A DNA stretch of 64,000 bases from Bin107 sp965221655 (lineage in GTDB: Bacteria > UBA8248). Location: assembly GCA_965221655.1 (NCBI GenBank), contig OZ244906.1, forward strand, positions 2,870,325-2,934,324. The letters are read 5' to 3'. The notes below the pieces were generated by a model. That model was not told where the DNA came from. It saw nothing but the letters and a program-made list of their open reading frames with translations, and ran no database searches. The position numbers and the translations under genes are program-made. Shown in pieces: positions 18,315 through 25,891 of the stretch. Position 1 is the first letter of the stretch; every line of letters begins with the position of its first letter.

Positions 18315-18349
18315 CACCCCCCGGAGGCAAGGTTCTCCTCCGGGGGGTG
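18315..18349 (+). terminator. Strong hairpin between binding protein and permease genes
   Basis: A perfect 13-bp stem (18315-18327 with 18337-18349, arms reading CACCCCCCGGAGG and its complement) closes a nine-base loop. No T-run follows, so it is better read as a partial terminator or a 3'-end stabiliser that raises binding-protein mRNA relative to the permeases. Confidence 0.6.
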
Positions 18350-18390
18350 GGCTCCCGCGCCCCGCAGCCCCTGAGGGACGGACGAGGGTC

Positions 18391-19320
18391 GTGAATACCG
18401 GATTCGTTAGGGAGATGACGCGAAGGGGAGGGGGTGTGTGGCTCACCCCCGCGCGAAAGCAGGCACTCGCGCCCTATCTGCTCATGGCGCCTGCTTTCGC
18501 CGTTATTGGCGGAATACTGGTCTATCCTGCCCTCTACAACATTTATCTCTCGTTGTGGGAGTGGCGGCTCACCACGCCCCATCTTGCCGTTTTCGCGGGC
18601 GTCGACAACTACGTCCGTCTGCTCGCGGGCGATCCCGACTTCTGGCCGGTTACGCGCTTCAGCCTGGGTTTCACGGTAGCCACCATCGCACTGGAGTTCG
18701 TTTTGGGGGTGGCGAGTGCTCTGCTGCTCTACGGTCTGGTGCGCGGCAGGCGGCTCATGACCTCGTTTCTCCTCACCCCCTACATGGTCGCCCCCATCGC
18801 GGTGGGACTCGGCTGGCGCCTCATGTGGGATCGTGACATCGGCATCGTCAACTTCCTCCTCACCCTCGTGGGATTTGCCAAGGTGAACTGGCTCGCCGAG
18901 ACCGGGCCCGCCTTCTGGGCCATCGTCGTCTGCGAGGTATGGCGTTCGACGCCCTTTGTGACGATGATTCTCCTCGCGGGCATCACCGCCCTGCCCAACG
19001 AGGTGTTCGAAGCCGCCCACGTGGACGGCGCGAACCGCTGGCAAGTGTTCCGCCGCATCACCTTTCCCCTTATTCTCCCTCCGCTGGTGGTGGCGCTGCT
19101 CTTCCAGACCATCTTCAAACTGCGGGTGTTCGACATACCCTATATCCTGACCGAGGGGGGGCCCGGCACGTCCACCATGCCCTACGGCCTTTTGATTCAG
19201 CGCACTTATTTCCGCTATTTCGACGTGGGCAACGCAGCGGCCACCTCGGTCGTTCTCCTCGTGCTCGGCACGGGAATCGCGCTTGCCTATTTACGGCTTA
19301 TCCGGGACAGGGACGGCTAG
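18391..19320 (+). CDS. ABC importer permease 1 (MalF/UgpA-like)
   Basis: A 309-residue inner-membrane permease with about six hydrophobic helices. The cytoplasmic coupling loop shows the EAA motif as EAAHVDGANRWQVFRRITFPLI, which contacts the ATPase. The GTG at 18391 is the start. It lies downstream of the long hairpin and is followed after three bases by the second permease, so the two form the heterodimeric channel of the importer. Confidence 0.9.
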   Translation: MNTGFVREMTRRGGGVWLTPARKQALAPYLLMAPAFAVIGGILVYPALYNIYLSLWEWRLTTPHLAVFAGVDNYVRLLAGDPDFWPVTRFSLGFTVATIALEFVLGVASALLLYGLVRGRRLMTSFLLTPYMVAPIAVGLGWRLMWDRDIGIVNFLLTLVGFAKVNWLAETGPAFWAIVVCEVWRSTPFVTMILLAGITALPNEVFEAAHVDGANRWQVFRRITFPLILPPLVVALLFQTIFKLRVFDIPYILTEGGPGTSTMPYGLLIQRTYFRYFDVGNAAATSVVLLVLGTGIALAYLRLIRDRDG

Positions 19321-19323
19321 ACC

Positions 19324-20172
19324 ATGGCGCGGGGCGAAGAGCAGATCGGGCCGGGAATTCCCTCCCTCCCGGCGGCGCGCGGGGCGATGCTGGCTCTTCT
19401 GGCGTTCAGCCTGTTTCCCATTCTTTGGATCATGCTCACCTCGGTGAAGAACGAGACTGCCATCTTCAGCATTCCGCCGCGCGTGTTTGTAAGCCCCGAT
19501 TTTTCCTCCTACTGGAAGTTTCTGGGCGTCGGGAACGAATCTGCTCTGCGGTTCATCTGGAACAGCGTCTTCATCGCGACGGTGACGACTTTCATCACCC
19601 TGTTCGTCTCCTCCCTGGCGGCCTATGCGTTTTCGCGCTACCGCTTCCGCGCATCGGCCCACTTGCTCTTCTTCATGCTGGCTACGCGGCTTCTGCCGCC
19701 CGTGACGGCTGTGGTTCCGCTCTATCTGCTGTTCCGCTACCTACAGGTGCTCGACACCCGCCTCATCCTGATCCTCATCTACACGGCACTGAACGTTCCT
19801 TTCGCCACCTGGCTGATGAAGGCGTTTTTCGACGGAATTCCGAAAGAACTCGAAGAGGCTGCCGCCCTCGACGGCTGCGGCGCGTTGCGCACGCTCGCGC
19901 GGGTTACCTTTCCTCTCGCGTCCTCGGGCATTGCCGCGACGTCTATCTTTGTCTTCCTGCTCGCTTGGAACGAATTCATGTTCGCATTCATGCTCACGAA
20001 CGTGCACGCGCGCACCATCCCTGTCCGGCTGGCGGAAACCATGGGCGAGATGCAAGTCTTCTGGCAAGACATGTCCACCCTCGCGACGCTCATCATGCTG
20101 CCTGCCCTGCTGGTGGGCTTCTTCATGCAGCGCTATCTCATCCGTGCCCTCACGGCCGGAGCCGTGAAATAG
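19324..20172 (+). CDS. ABC importer permease 2 (MalG/UgpE-like)
   Basis: Second channel subunit, 282 residues, with an N-terminal helix (ALLAFSLFPILWIMLTSVKNE), further hydrophobic segments and the EAA loop EEAAALDGCGALRTLARVTFPLA. It begins three bases after the stop of permease 1. The sequence type is that of the CUT1 sugar-import family. It completes the membrane part of the transporter whose binding protein and ATPase flank it. Confidence 0.9.
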   Translation: MARGEEQIGPGIPSLPAARGAMLALLAFSLFPILWIMLTSVKNETAIFSIPPRVFVSPDFSSYWKFLGVGNESALRFIWNSVFIATVTTFITLFVSSLAAYAFSRYRFRASAHLLFFMLATRLLPPVTAVVPLYLLFRYLQVLDTRLILILIYTALNVPFATWLMKAFFDGIPKELEEAAALDGCGALRTLARVTFPLASSGIAATSIFVFLLAWNEFMFAFMLTNVHARTIPVRLAETMGEMQVFWQDMSTLATLIMLPALLVGFFMQRYLIRALTAGAVK

Positions 20173-20203
20173 GGGCCGCGTCCGCAGCGGCGGAGGAGAG
20201 AAG

Positions 20204-21280
20204 ATGGGCGCCGTCAGCCTCGAGAACCTGACCAAGCACTTCGGGGACGTACGCGCCGTGGACGGAATTGACCTCGAAGTCGCCGAGGGGGAATTCCTCG
20301 TCCTGGTGGGGCCTTCAGGATGCGGGAAAACCACGACGCTGCGCATGGTGGCCGGGTTGGAATTTCCCACCAACGGCGAGATTCGCGTGTCGGGTGAGCG
20401 CGTGAACGAAGTGCCCGCCAGGGAACGCAACATGGCCATGGTGTTCCAGAACTACGCCCTCTATCCCCACATGACGGTCTACGAGAACATGGCCTTCGGT
20501 CTGCGGGTGCGGCGGGTGTCCGCCACTGACGTCGACCGCCGGGTCAGGGAAGCCGCCGCTCTGATGGGTCTCGAAGACCTTCTGCGGCGCAAGCCCCGCC
20601 AGCTCTCTGGCGGCCAGCGCCAGCGCGTGGCGGTCTGCCGCGCGATCGTGCGCGACCCGGTGGCCTTCCTCTTCGACGAGCCTTTGAGCAACCTCGATGC
20701 CAAGCTCCGCGTAACCGCTCGGGCCGAAATACGCAAGCTCCAGCGTCGTCTCGGCACGACCTCCATCTACGTGACGCACGACCAGACCGAGGCGATGACG
20801 ATGGGGGATCGCATCGTCGTCATGGACGAGGGGAAGATATTGCAGGCCGGCCCTCCCATCGACCTCTACGACCGCCCCGTGAATCGCTTTGTGGCGGGGT
20901 TTCTGGGGAGTCCGGCCATGAATTTCCTGGAGGGTCGCGCCCGACTGGCGGAGGATGGTCTCGAGCTTGAGGCAGGCACGTTGCGTTTCCGGCTACCTGC
21001 GGGATGTCGGGAGGGGAGCACCTACACCCTGGGCTTTCGCCCCGAGCATCTGGGCTTTCAGGAGAGCGGGGCACGCTCGGTCTTCGCCGAGGGCAGGGTG
21101 GAGCTCGTCGAGCCGCTGGGGTCGGATACCTTCGTTGCCCTGGATATCGCCGGAGCGTCGCTTACCGTGAAGGCGGAGGGCCATTTCCGTGTGCAGGTGG
21201 GAGGGCGCGTGCGGGTGTTCTTCGACGTGGAGAACGCCCATCTGTTCGACGGCGAAACAGGAGAGCGGGTGGAAGGCTGA
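20204..21280 (+). CDS. ABC importer ATPase (MalK/UgpC-like)
   Basis: A 358-residue ATPase that powers the importer. Walker A is GPSGCGKTT (about 38-46), the Q-loop is VFQNYALYPHMTVYENM, the signature is LSGGQRQRVAV, Walker B is VAFLFDEPLSNLD, and the switch histidine is in YVTHDQTEA. A TOBE domain follows from about residue 240, as in CUT1 ATPases. GGCGGAGGAGAG precedes the ATG. It ends the run of co-oriented genes begun at 12893. Confidence 0.93.
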   Translation: MGAVSLENLTKHFGDVRAVDGIDLEVAEGEFLVLVGPSGCGKTTTLRMVAGLEFPTNGEIRVSGERVNEVPARERNMAMVFQNYALYPHMTVYENMAFGLRVRRVSATDVDRRVREAAALMGLEDLLRRKPRQLSGGQRQRVAVCRAIVRDPVAFLFDEPLSNLDAKLRVTARAEIRKLQRRLGTTSIYVTHDQTEAMTMGDRIVVMDEGKILQAGPPIDLYDRPVNRFVAGFLGSPAMNFLEGRARLAEDGLELEAGTLRFRLPAGCREGSTYTLGFRPEHLGFQESGARSVFAEGRVELVEPLGSDTFVALDIAGASLTVKAEGHFRVQVGGRVRVFFDVENAHLFDGETGERVEG

Positions 21281-21326
21281 GCGGTTCTCGCCGCTGCTGA
21301 AATTGCAGAGAAGAGTCGCGTGCGAG

Positions 21327-21348
21327 CCCCTTGTGTATCCGCAAGGGG
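21327..21348 (+). terminator. Hairpin between convergent genes
   Basis: CCCCTTG (21327-21333) pairs with CAAGGGG (21342-21348) over an eight-base loop in the 153-base gap between the ATPase gene and the convergent thiolase gene. There is no T-run on either strand, so termination is only a suggestion. A second small stem (CCGGC 21391-21395 with GCCGG 21403-21407) lies nearby. Confidence 0.4.
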
Positions 21349-21433
21349 ACGCGCTCAGCAGGTGAGGGACAAACTCGCGCAATTGATTGCCCGGCGCGGA
21401 GAGCCGGGGCGCAGCCTCCTCCAGGGTGTGCCG

Positions 21434-22630
21434 CTAATTCTTGCTCAGGACGAACACGCTCGATACCGCACCGGGGCCGCCCAGGGTATGGCCGAGGGCT
21501 CGTTTCGCACCTTTTACCTGGCGGTCGCCGCAGCGGCCCAGGAGTTGGTGCGTGAGGTCGGCCACCACGCGCGCACCCGTCGCGCCGATGGGGTGGCCGC
21601 AGCTCTTGAGACCGCCCGAGGTGTTCACCGGCAACTCGCCGCCGAGCTTGCTCGCTCCGCTCTTTACGAATTCGGGCCCCTCGCCCTTCTCCACGAAGCC
21701 CAAATCCTCATAGTTGAGGATTTCCGTGATCGTGAAGCAATCGTGCACCTCGGCCAGGTCTATCTCCTCGCGGGGGTTCGTTACGCCCGCCTGCGTGTAG
21801 GCCTGGCGCGCGGCCTCGCGGGTGGCCTCAAAGCCGATGAAGTCGAAGCGCGGGTTGAACGCCGTGGTGATATAGCCGGTCGCACAGGAAAGTCCCATGC
21901 CGTCGATGAGTACGTAATCCTTCTTCGCGAAGCGCGACTCCGCGAGGTCCGCCCTGCAGAGTACGACGGCCGCCGCCCCGTCCGTCGTGGGGCAGCAGTC
22001 GTACAGCCCGAGCGGCTCGGTGACCGGCGGGGCCTTGAGCACCTGCTCCTTGGTAATGTTCTTCCGGAAATGTGCGCGGGGGTTCAGGCTCCCGTGGTGG
22101 TGGTTCTTCACGGCCACCTCGGCCAAATCTTCCTTGGTCGCGCCGAATTCCTCGAAATACCTCCGCGCCAGCACGGCGAAGCTGCCCGGTGCGGTGCGGC
22201 CCTTCGAATACATGGGGTGGAGCTTTTCGACGTGCTGGGCCACCAGGCTGCCCCGGGGGGGCACCTCGCGCATTTTCTCCGCCCCCACTGCGAGCACCAC
22301 GTCGTGCATGCCCGAAGCCACGGCCATCGCCGCCATGCGCACGGCCTCCATGCCCGTGGTGCAGTAGTTGGACACGCGCGAGACGGGTTTGGGGTAGAGG
22401 TTGAGAGCCTCCGCGAGCGAAGGGCCGCCGGTGCCGTCGAAGCCCCAGCCGAGGGGAAGGTAGGTGCCCAGCCAGGCGGCCTCCACGTCGTCGCCGCTCA
22501 CGCCCGCGTCCTCGTAGGCCTCGAAGGCGGCTTCCACCACGAGGTCGTTGTAACTCTGTTCGAAGAGTTCCCCGAATTTCGTGATGCCAGCGCCGATGAT
22601 GGCGACTTTACCGGCTATGGTTCCGCTCAT
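21434..22630 (-). CDS. Thiolase-family acyl-CoA C-acyltransferase (SCP-x type)
   Basis: A 398-residue thiolase-fold enzyme. Active-site elements are present: the nucleophile cysteine in SNYCTTGMEAV, the histidine in LAEVHDCFTITE, and the C-terminal SGGLKSCGHPIGATG with Cys-His. The type is that of the thiolase domain of SCP-x and related bacterial enzymes that act on branched or bulky acyl-CoA. The ATG at 22630 follows GAGGAG; an in-frame start 12 codons further upstream lacks such a site. It lies 48 bases downstream of the HMG-CoA-synthase-like gene and probably works as a complex with it. Confidence 0.9.
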   Translation of the reverse strand: MSGTIAGKVAIIGAGITKFGELFEQSYNDLVVEAAFEAYEDAGVSGDDVEAAWLGTYLPLGWGFDGTGGPSLAEALNLYPKPVSRVSNYCTTGMEAVRMAAMAVASGMHDVVLAVGAEKMREVPPRGSLVAQHVEKLHPMYSKGRTAPGSFAVLARRYFEEFGATKEDLAEVAVKNHHHGSLNPRAHFRKNITKEQVLKAPPVTEPLGLYDCCPTTDGAAAVVLCRADLAESRFAKKDYVLIDGMGLSCATGYITTAFNPRFDFIGFEATREAARQAYTQAGVTNPREEIDLAEVHDCFTITEILNYEDLGFVEKGEGPEFVKSGASKLGGELPVNTSGGLKSCGHPIGATGARVVADLTHQLLGRCGDRQVKGAKRALGHTLGGPGAVSSVFVLSKN

Positions 22631-22678
22631 GTCGAACTCCTCGTAAAAAGGCATGCCGACCGGCAAGGGCGCGATACC

Positions 22679-24082
22679 CTATTCGGCGGGTCGCAGTTTC
22701 CAATAGTAATTGTAATAGCCATCGCCCTGATGGAGAAGCCGGAAGGTGAGTTCGCACTCCATGCCTATGTGCACCTCGTCCTTCACGTGGCTCGTCATCT
22801 GGCCATAGAAGCGTCCCCCGCCATCGAGCTCCACCGTTGCCATCGTGACGAAACCCTCGGGCGAGGGGGGCAGATAGTCGTGCACGAAGGTGAATATTTT
22901 CCCCCGCCTGGCCAGCTTGCGCTCCTCCCATGCGTCGCGCGTTCCGCAGGCGTTGCAGACCCTCTGGCGGGGATATTGCACCTCTCCGCACGAGCGGCAC
23001 ACCCCGGCCATCAGGCGCATGTTCGCCCTGTTTTCTTTCCACAGGATGCTGGGCGAGGAGAAGGGGCGGATTTCCTCTTCTGGAGAAAGTCCCTGAAACT
23101 TGAGCCACTGGCCGTAGTGGGGGATGGGGCGCGCCCGCGCGAGCGACCAGTCGATGCCGCGCTGCGCTCTGAGGGAGTGCACCTTGTCCGTCGCGCGCAA
23201 CAAGACGGCCTCGCCCCCGCTTCCGTGGCCCGCGACGACGACGTGCTCGCCGGGTTGCGCACTCTGTAAAGCCTCGACCAGAGCGAGCAGGGGCGCCGCG
23301 GCCCCGGCGTCCCCAATGCGTGCGACGAGCGGGGCTTCCGGATAGGCGGTTTCGGGAAACCCGAGTTTTCTGGCGATTACCGCGTGGGTGCGCGCGTCGG
23401 GGGCGTAGAGGAGTAAACGGGAGACGTCCTCTCGCGTGGCGCCCGTTTTAGCGAGCAGCCCCTCGACGGTGGCCACGCTCTGGCGTACGTAGCCGTAGTC
23501 CTGGATGAACTTGGCGTCACCTGCGGAGACGGCGTTCTCGCCCGGGAGGCGCCAGCGGTCTATGAAATCCTCGGACCATGAATGGATAGCCTCGATCTCA
23601 GCACCCACGTCCTCTCCCTTGCCTACCACGACCGCCGCCGCCCCGTCGCAAAGGCTCAGCTCGTCGGGGCTTCCGGGCAGGGCAGGCCTTTTCTCTGCTG
23701 CCACTACGGCTGCCGTCCCGGCGGAGCCCGCCTCGACGGCGTCGCAGGCGGCTTTGAGCGCAGAGGTGCCCGCGCGTACGGAACCGCCCGCGTCCAGGGT
23801 GAAGAGTGTCTCGGGCAGGTCCGCCGCCGCCGCGAGAACCGAGGCGTTCGATTTCTCGGCATAAGGGTGGGTGGTGGATGCGAAATACAGTGCATCCACG
23901 GGGGAATTGCCCCAGCCTGCGGCGTTGATGAGTGCTTCCACACCCATGGTGATGGGGTCTTCGTCGAACCCTGCCAGTGGGCGCGAAACCTTGGGGCTTC
24001 CCGCGCCCCACACGGACCTTACGGTCGCCCCCTCGAGCCGATGAAACGGGATGTACGCCCCCACGCGGGTGATGCCTGCCAT
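22679..24082 (-). CDS. HMG-CoA-synthase-like protein fused to a DUF35 zinc-ribbon/OB domain
   Basis: A 467-residue fusion. The first ~330 residues have the HMG-CoA synthase/KAS III fold layout (YIPFHRLE, TLDAGGSVRAGTSALKAAC, a late VVAGHGSGGEA). The rest is a DUF35 unit with a zinc ribbon, CRSCGEVQYPRQRVCNACG, and an OB fold (FTFVHDYLPPSPEGFVTMATVEL). The position where active enzymes carry the nucleophilic cysteine (C-Y-G-G-T-x-A-L) here reads V-R-A-G-T-S-A-L, so it may not form an acyl-enzyme. The ATG at 24082 follows GGAG. It likely assists the thiolase downstream by organising substrate or CoA. Confidence 0.85.
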   Translation of the reverse strand: MAGITRVGAYIPFHRLEGATVRSVWGAGSPKVSRPLAGFDEDPITMGVEALINAAGWGNSPVDALYFASTTHPYAEKSNASVLAAAADLPETLFTLDAGGSVRAGTSALKAACDAVEAGSAGTAAVVAAEKRPALPGSPDELSLCDGAAAVVVGKGEDVGAEIEAIHSWSEDFIDRWRLPGENAVSAGDAKFIQDYGYVRQSVATVEGLLAKTGATREDVSRLLLYAPDARTHAVIARKLGFPETAYPEAPLVARIGDAGAAAPLLALVEALQSAQPGEHVVVAGHGSGGEAVLLRATDKVHSLRAQRGIDWSLARARPIPHYGQWLKFQGLSPEEEIRPFSSPSILWKENRANMRLMAGVCRSCGEVQYPRQRVCNACGTRDAWEERKLARRGKIFTFVHDYLPPSPEGFVTMATVELDGGGRFYGQMTSHVKDEVHIGMECELTFRLLHQGDGYYNYYWKLRPAE

Positions 24083-24200
24083 TTTTGCTCCTTGCGCTTT
24101 GTACGGAAATTGGAGAGAGTTTTCTCCCGTGTGGGCGCGTTCGTCAAGTCGCGTGGGCACTTTCGCGGTTCGCCGTGGGGTTGCGGGGTGCGTTCCTCCC

Positions 24201-24229
24201 TTCACCTCGCGCCCGGGTTCTTCTATGAT
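24201..24229 (+). promoter_or_regulatory. Candidate promoter for selW-MOSC
   Basis: TTCACC (24201-24206) and TATGAT (24224-24229) are separated by 17 bases in the 190-base gap between divergent genes. The -10 matches five of six consensus bases; the -35 matches four. Transcription would start about 24236, close to the SelW-type gene. Confidence 0.5.
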
Positions 24230-24272
24230 ATGCTCGTTTGCCGACTTTCGTCTTCCCCAAGGAGAGAGATGC

Positions 24273-24515
24273 ATGAAGCTCCACGTCGAGTATTGCCAGA
24301 AGTGAAACTACGGACCCCGCTACGAGCAGTTGGCTCGGTACTTGAAAGAACGCTTTCCCGACCTAGAAATCGCCGGTAACGAGAACGGGGAATTTCGCAT
24401 CGGCTCCTTCGAGTTGGTGCTCGATGGCACCCTTTTGTGGTCGAAACTCGACTCGGGCGCTTTTCCCACCGAAGAGCAGGCGGCGGAACTCGTGGGCGAG
24501 CGCGCGGCGTCATGA
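24273..24515 (+). CDS. SelW/Rdx-family selenoprotein (TGA at 24303 = Sec)
   Basis: A complete 80-residue protein when the in-frame TGA at 24303-24305 is read as selenocysteine. It begins MKLHVEYCQKUNYGPRY, giving C8-x-x-U11, the redox motif of the SelW/SelT/SelH (Rdx) thioredoxin-like family. The rest also fits: LARYLKERFPDLEI, a central GSFELVLDG, an LLWSKLDSG and a final PTEEQAAELV helix. AAGGAGAGAG precedes the ATG at 24273. A SECIS-like hairpin lies at 24321-24340. Normal gene finding would keep only a 61-codon tail from a TTG or nothing. It overlaps the next gene by ATGA. Likely a small selenol redox protein. Confidence 0.9.
24321..24340 (+). promoter_or_regulatory. Bacterial SECIS hairpin of the SelW-type gene
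   Basis: CGAGC (24323-24327) pairs with GCTCG (24333-24337) over the loop AGTTG, and the stem extends by TA (24321-24322) with TA (24339-24340) past a bulged G. The second loop base is G (24329), with 23 bases between the TGA (24303-24305) and that G. Both properties fit the bacterial SECIS pattern. Confidence 0.7.
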
Positions 24516-24982
24516 CGTTTCTCGGAGAAGTGGTCTCGGTGCACGTCGCCTCGGTGGGTGGGGAGCCGATGATGGAGATAGCCGAGGCGCGGGCGATTCC
24601 GGGTGCGGGACTGGCCGGGGATCGCTATGCCGAGGGCGTGGGAACTTATTCCAAAAAGTCGGGGCCGGACCGCGAGGTTACGCTTATCGAGATAGAGGCC
24701 GTGGAAGCCCTCGCGCGCGACCACGACATCCGCCTTGACGCGGGCCAGAGCCGAAGAAACATCGTTACGCGCGGCGTTCCGCTCAACCACCTGGTGGGCG
24801 TGGACTTTCAGGTCGGCGAGGTGCGGATGCGCGGCGTGCGCCTGAACGAGCCGTGCCGCTATTTCGAGAACTTACTGGGGATGGAGGGTCTCTTCGAGGC
24901 GCTCATCAACCGTTCGGGGCTGAACGCGCAGGTGCTGCATGGGGGCGTCATTCGCGCGGGCGACCCGGTAGAGCGCGTCTGA
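24512..24982 (+). CDS. MOSC-domain protein
   Basis: A 156-residue single-domain MOSC protein, the fold that handles sulfur-bearing molybdenum cofactor in sulfurases and in YiiM-like enzymes. The conserved cysteine is in LNEPCRYFENL (about residue 113), and the N-terminal part shows GAGLAGDRYAEGVG and REVTLIE. Its ATG overlaps the SelW-type stop (ATGA), so the two are translationally coupled. That pairing hints at a thiol or selenol partner for the MOSC protein, but this is inference. Confidence 0.88.
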   Translation: MTFLGEVVSVHVASVGGEPMMEIAEARAIPGAGLAGDRYAEGVGTYSKKSGPDREVTLIEIEAVEALARDHDIRLDAGQSRRNIVTRGVPLNHLVGVDFQVGEVRMRGVRLNEPCRYFENLLGMEGLFEALINRSGLNAQVLHGGVIRAGDPVERV

Positions 24983-25006
24983 GCCGCTCTTTCCGGGAGA
25001 AAAAGC

Positions 25007-25795
25007 ATGTCTTTTCCCGTGGTTCAGGTGGATGCGTTCACCGATACGCCCTTCTCCGGCAATCCGGCCGCGGTGTGCATCCTGCCCGCTGAGGCCGACG
25101 CGCAGTGGATGCAGCGCGTGGCGGGGGAGATGAACCTCTCAGAGACCGCCTTCGTGACACGGCGCCAGGACGGCTACGGCCTGCGCTGGTTCACCCCGTG
25201 GAGCGAAGTGGACCTTTGCGGCCACGCAACGCTGGCGAGTGCGCACGTTTTGTGGGAGGAGGGGCGCGTCGGGCCGGATGAGACGATTATCTTCCATACC
25301 AAAAGCGGGGTGTTGACCTGCGAGAGGGCAGAGGAGTGGATAGAGATGAACTTTCCGCTTACCCCCGAATCGCCCGCCGCCCCGCCGGAGGGTCTGGCGG
25401 AGGCGCTCGGCATCACCCCCCGCTACGTAGGCAAGAGCGAGTTCGACTTCCTGGTAGAGGCGGACTCCGAAGCTTTGGTACGCGGCCTCGCACCCGACTT
25501 TGGCCTGCTGGGGGCGCTCCCCATGCGTGGGTGCATCGTAACCGCGCGCGCAGAGGAATCTGCCTACGACTTCGTGTCGCGGTTTTTCGCCCCTGCCGTC
25601 GGCGTAAACGAGGACCCGGTTACGGGTTCGGCCCACTGCTGCCTGGGGCCGTTCTGGGCGCGGCGGCTGGGGAAAGATGACCTCACGGGTCACCAGGCGT
25701 CCGCCAGGGGCGGCGTGGTGCGCGTGCGGATTCTGGGAAACCGCGTCGTCCTGGCCGGGAGGGCGGTTACGGTGATGAAGGGGGATTTGCTGTAG
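25007..25795 (+). CDS. PhzF-family isomerase
   Basis: A 262-residue member of the PhzF/diaminopimelate-epimerase fold family. Typical marks are VVQVDAFTDTPFSGNPAAVCIL at the N-terminus with the catalytic glutamate in MNLSETAFV, RWFTPWSEVDLCGHATLASAHVL, and the second-half motif GVNEDPVTGSAHCCLGPFW. Family members isomerise small metabolites; substrate here unknown. It starts 24 bases after the MOSC gene with a GGGAGA ribosome site and probably shares its transcript. Confidence 0.92.
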   Translation: MSFPVVQVDAFTDTPFSGNPAAVCILPAEADAQWMQRVAGEMNLSETAFVTRRQDGYGLRWFTPWSEVDLCGHATLASAHVLWEEGRVGPDETIIFHTKSGVLTCERAEEWIEMNFPLTPESPAAPPEGLAEALGITPRYVGKSEFDFLVEADSEALVRGLAPDFGLLGALPMRGCIVTARAEESAYDFVSRFFAPAVGVNEDPVTGSAHCCLGPFWARRLGKDDLTGHQASARGGVVRVRILGNRVVLAGRAVTVMKGDLL

Positions 25796-25891
25796 ACCGC
25801 TCCCCCGGGAGGGAGTGGCGCCCCCCTTTCTTGGTAGCATGAAAAATTTCGTCTTTTGGACATCGTTTCTTCATACGCAAGGAGATGGTAG

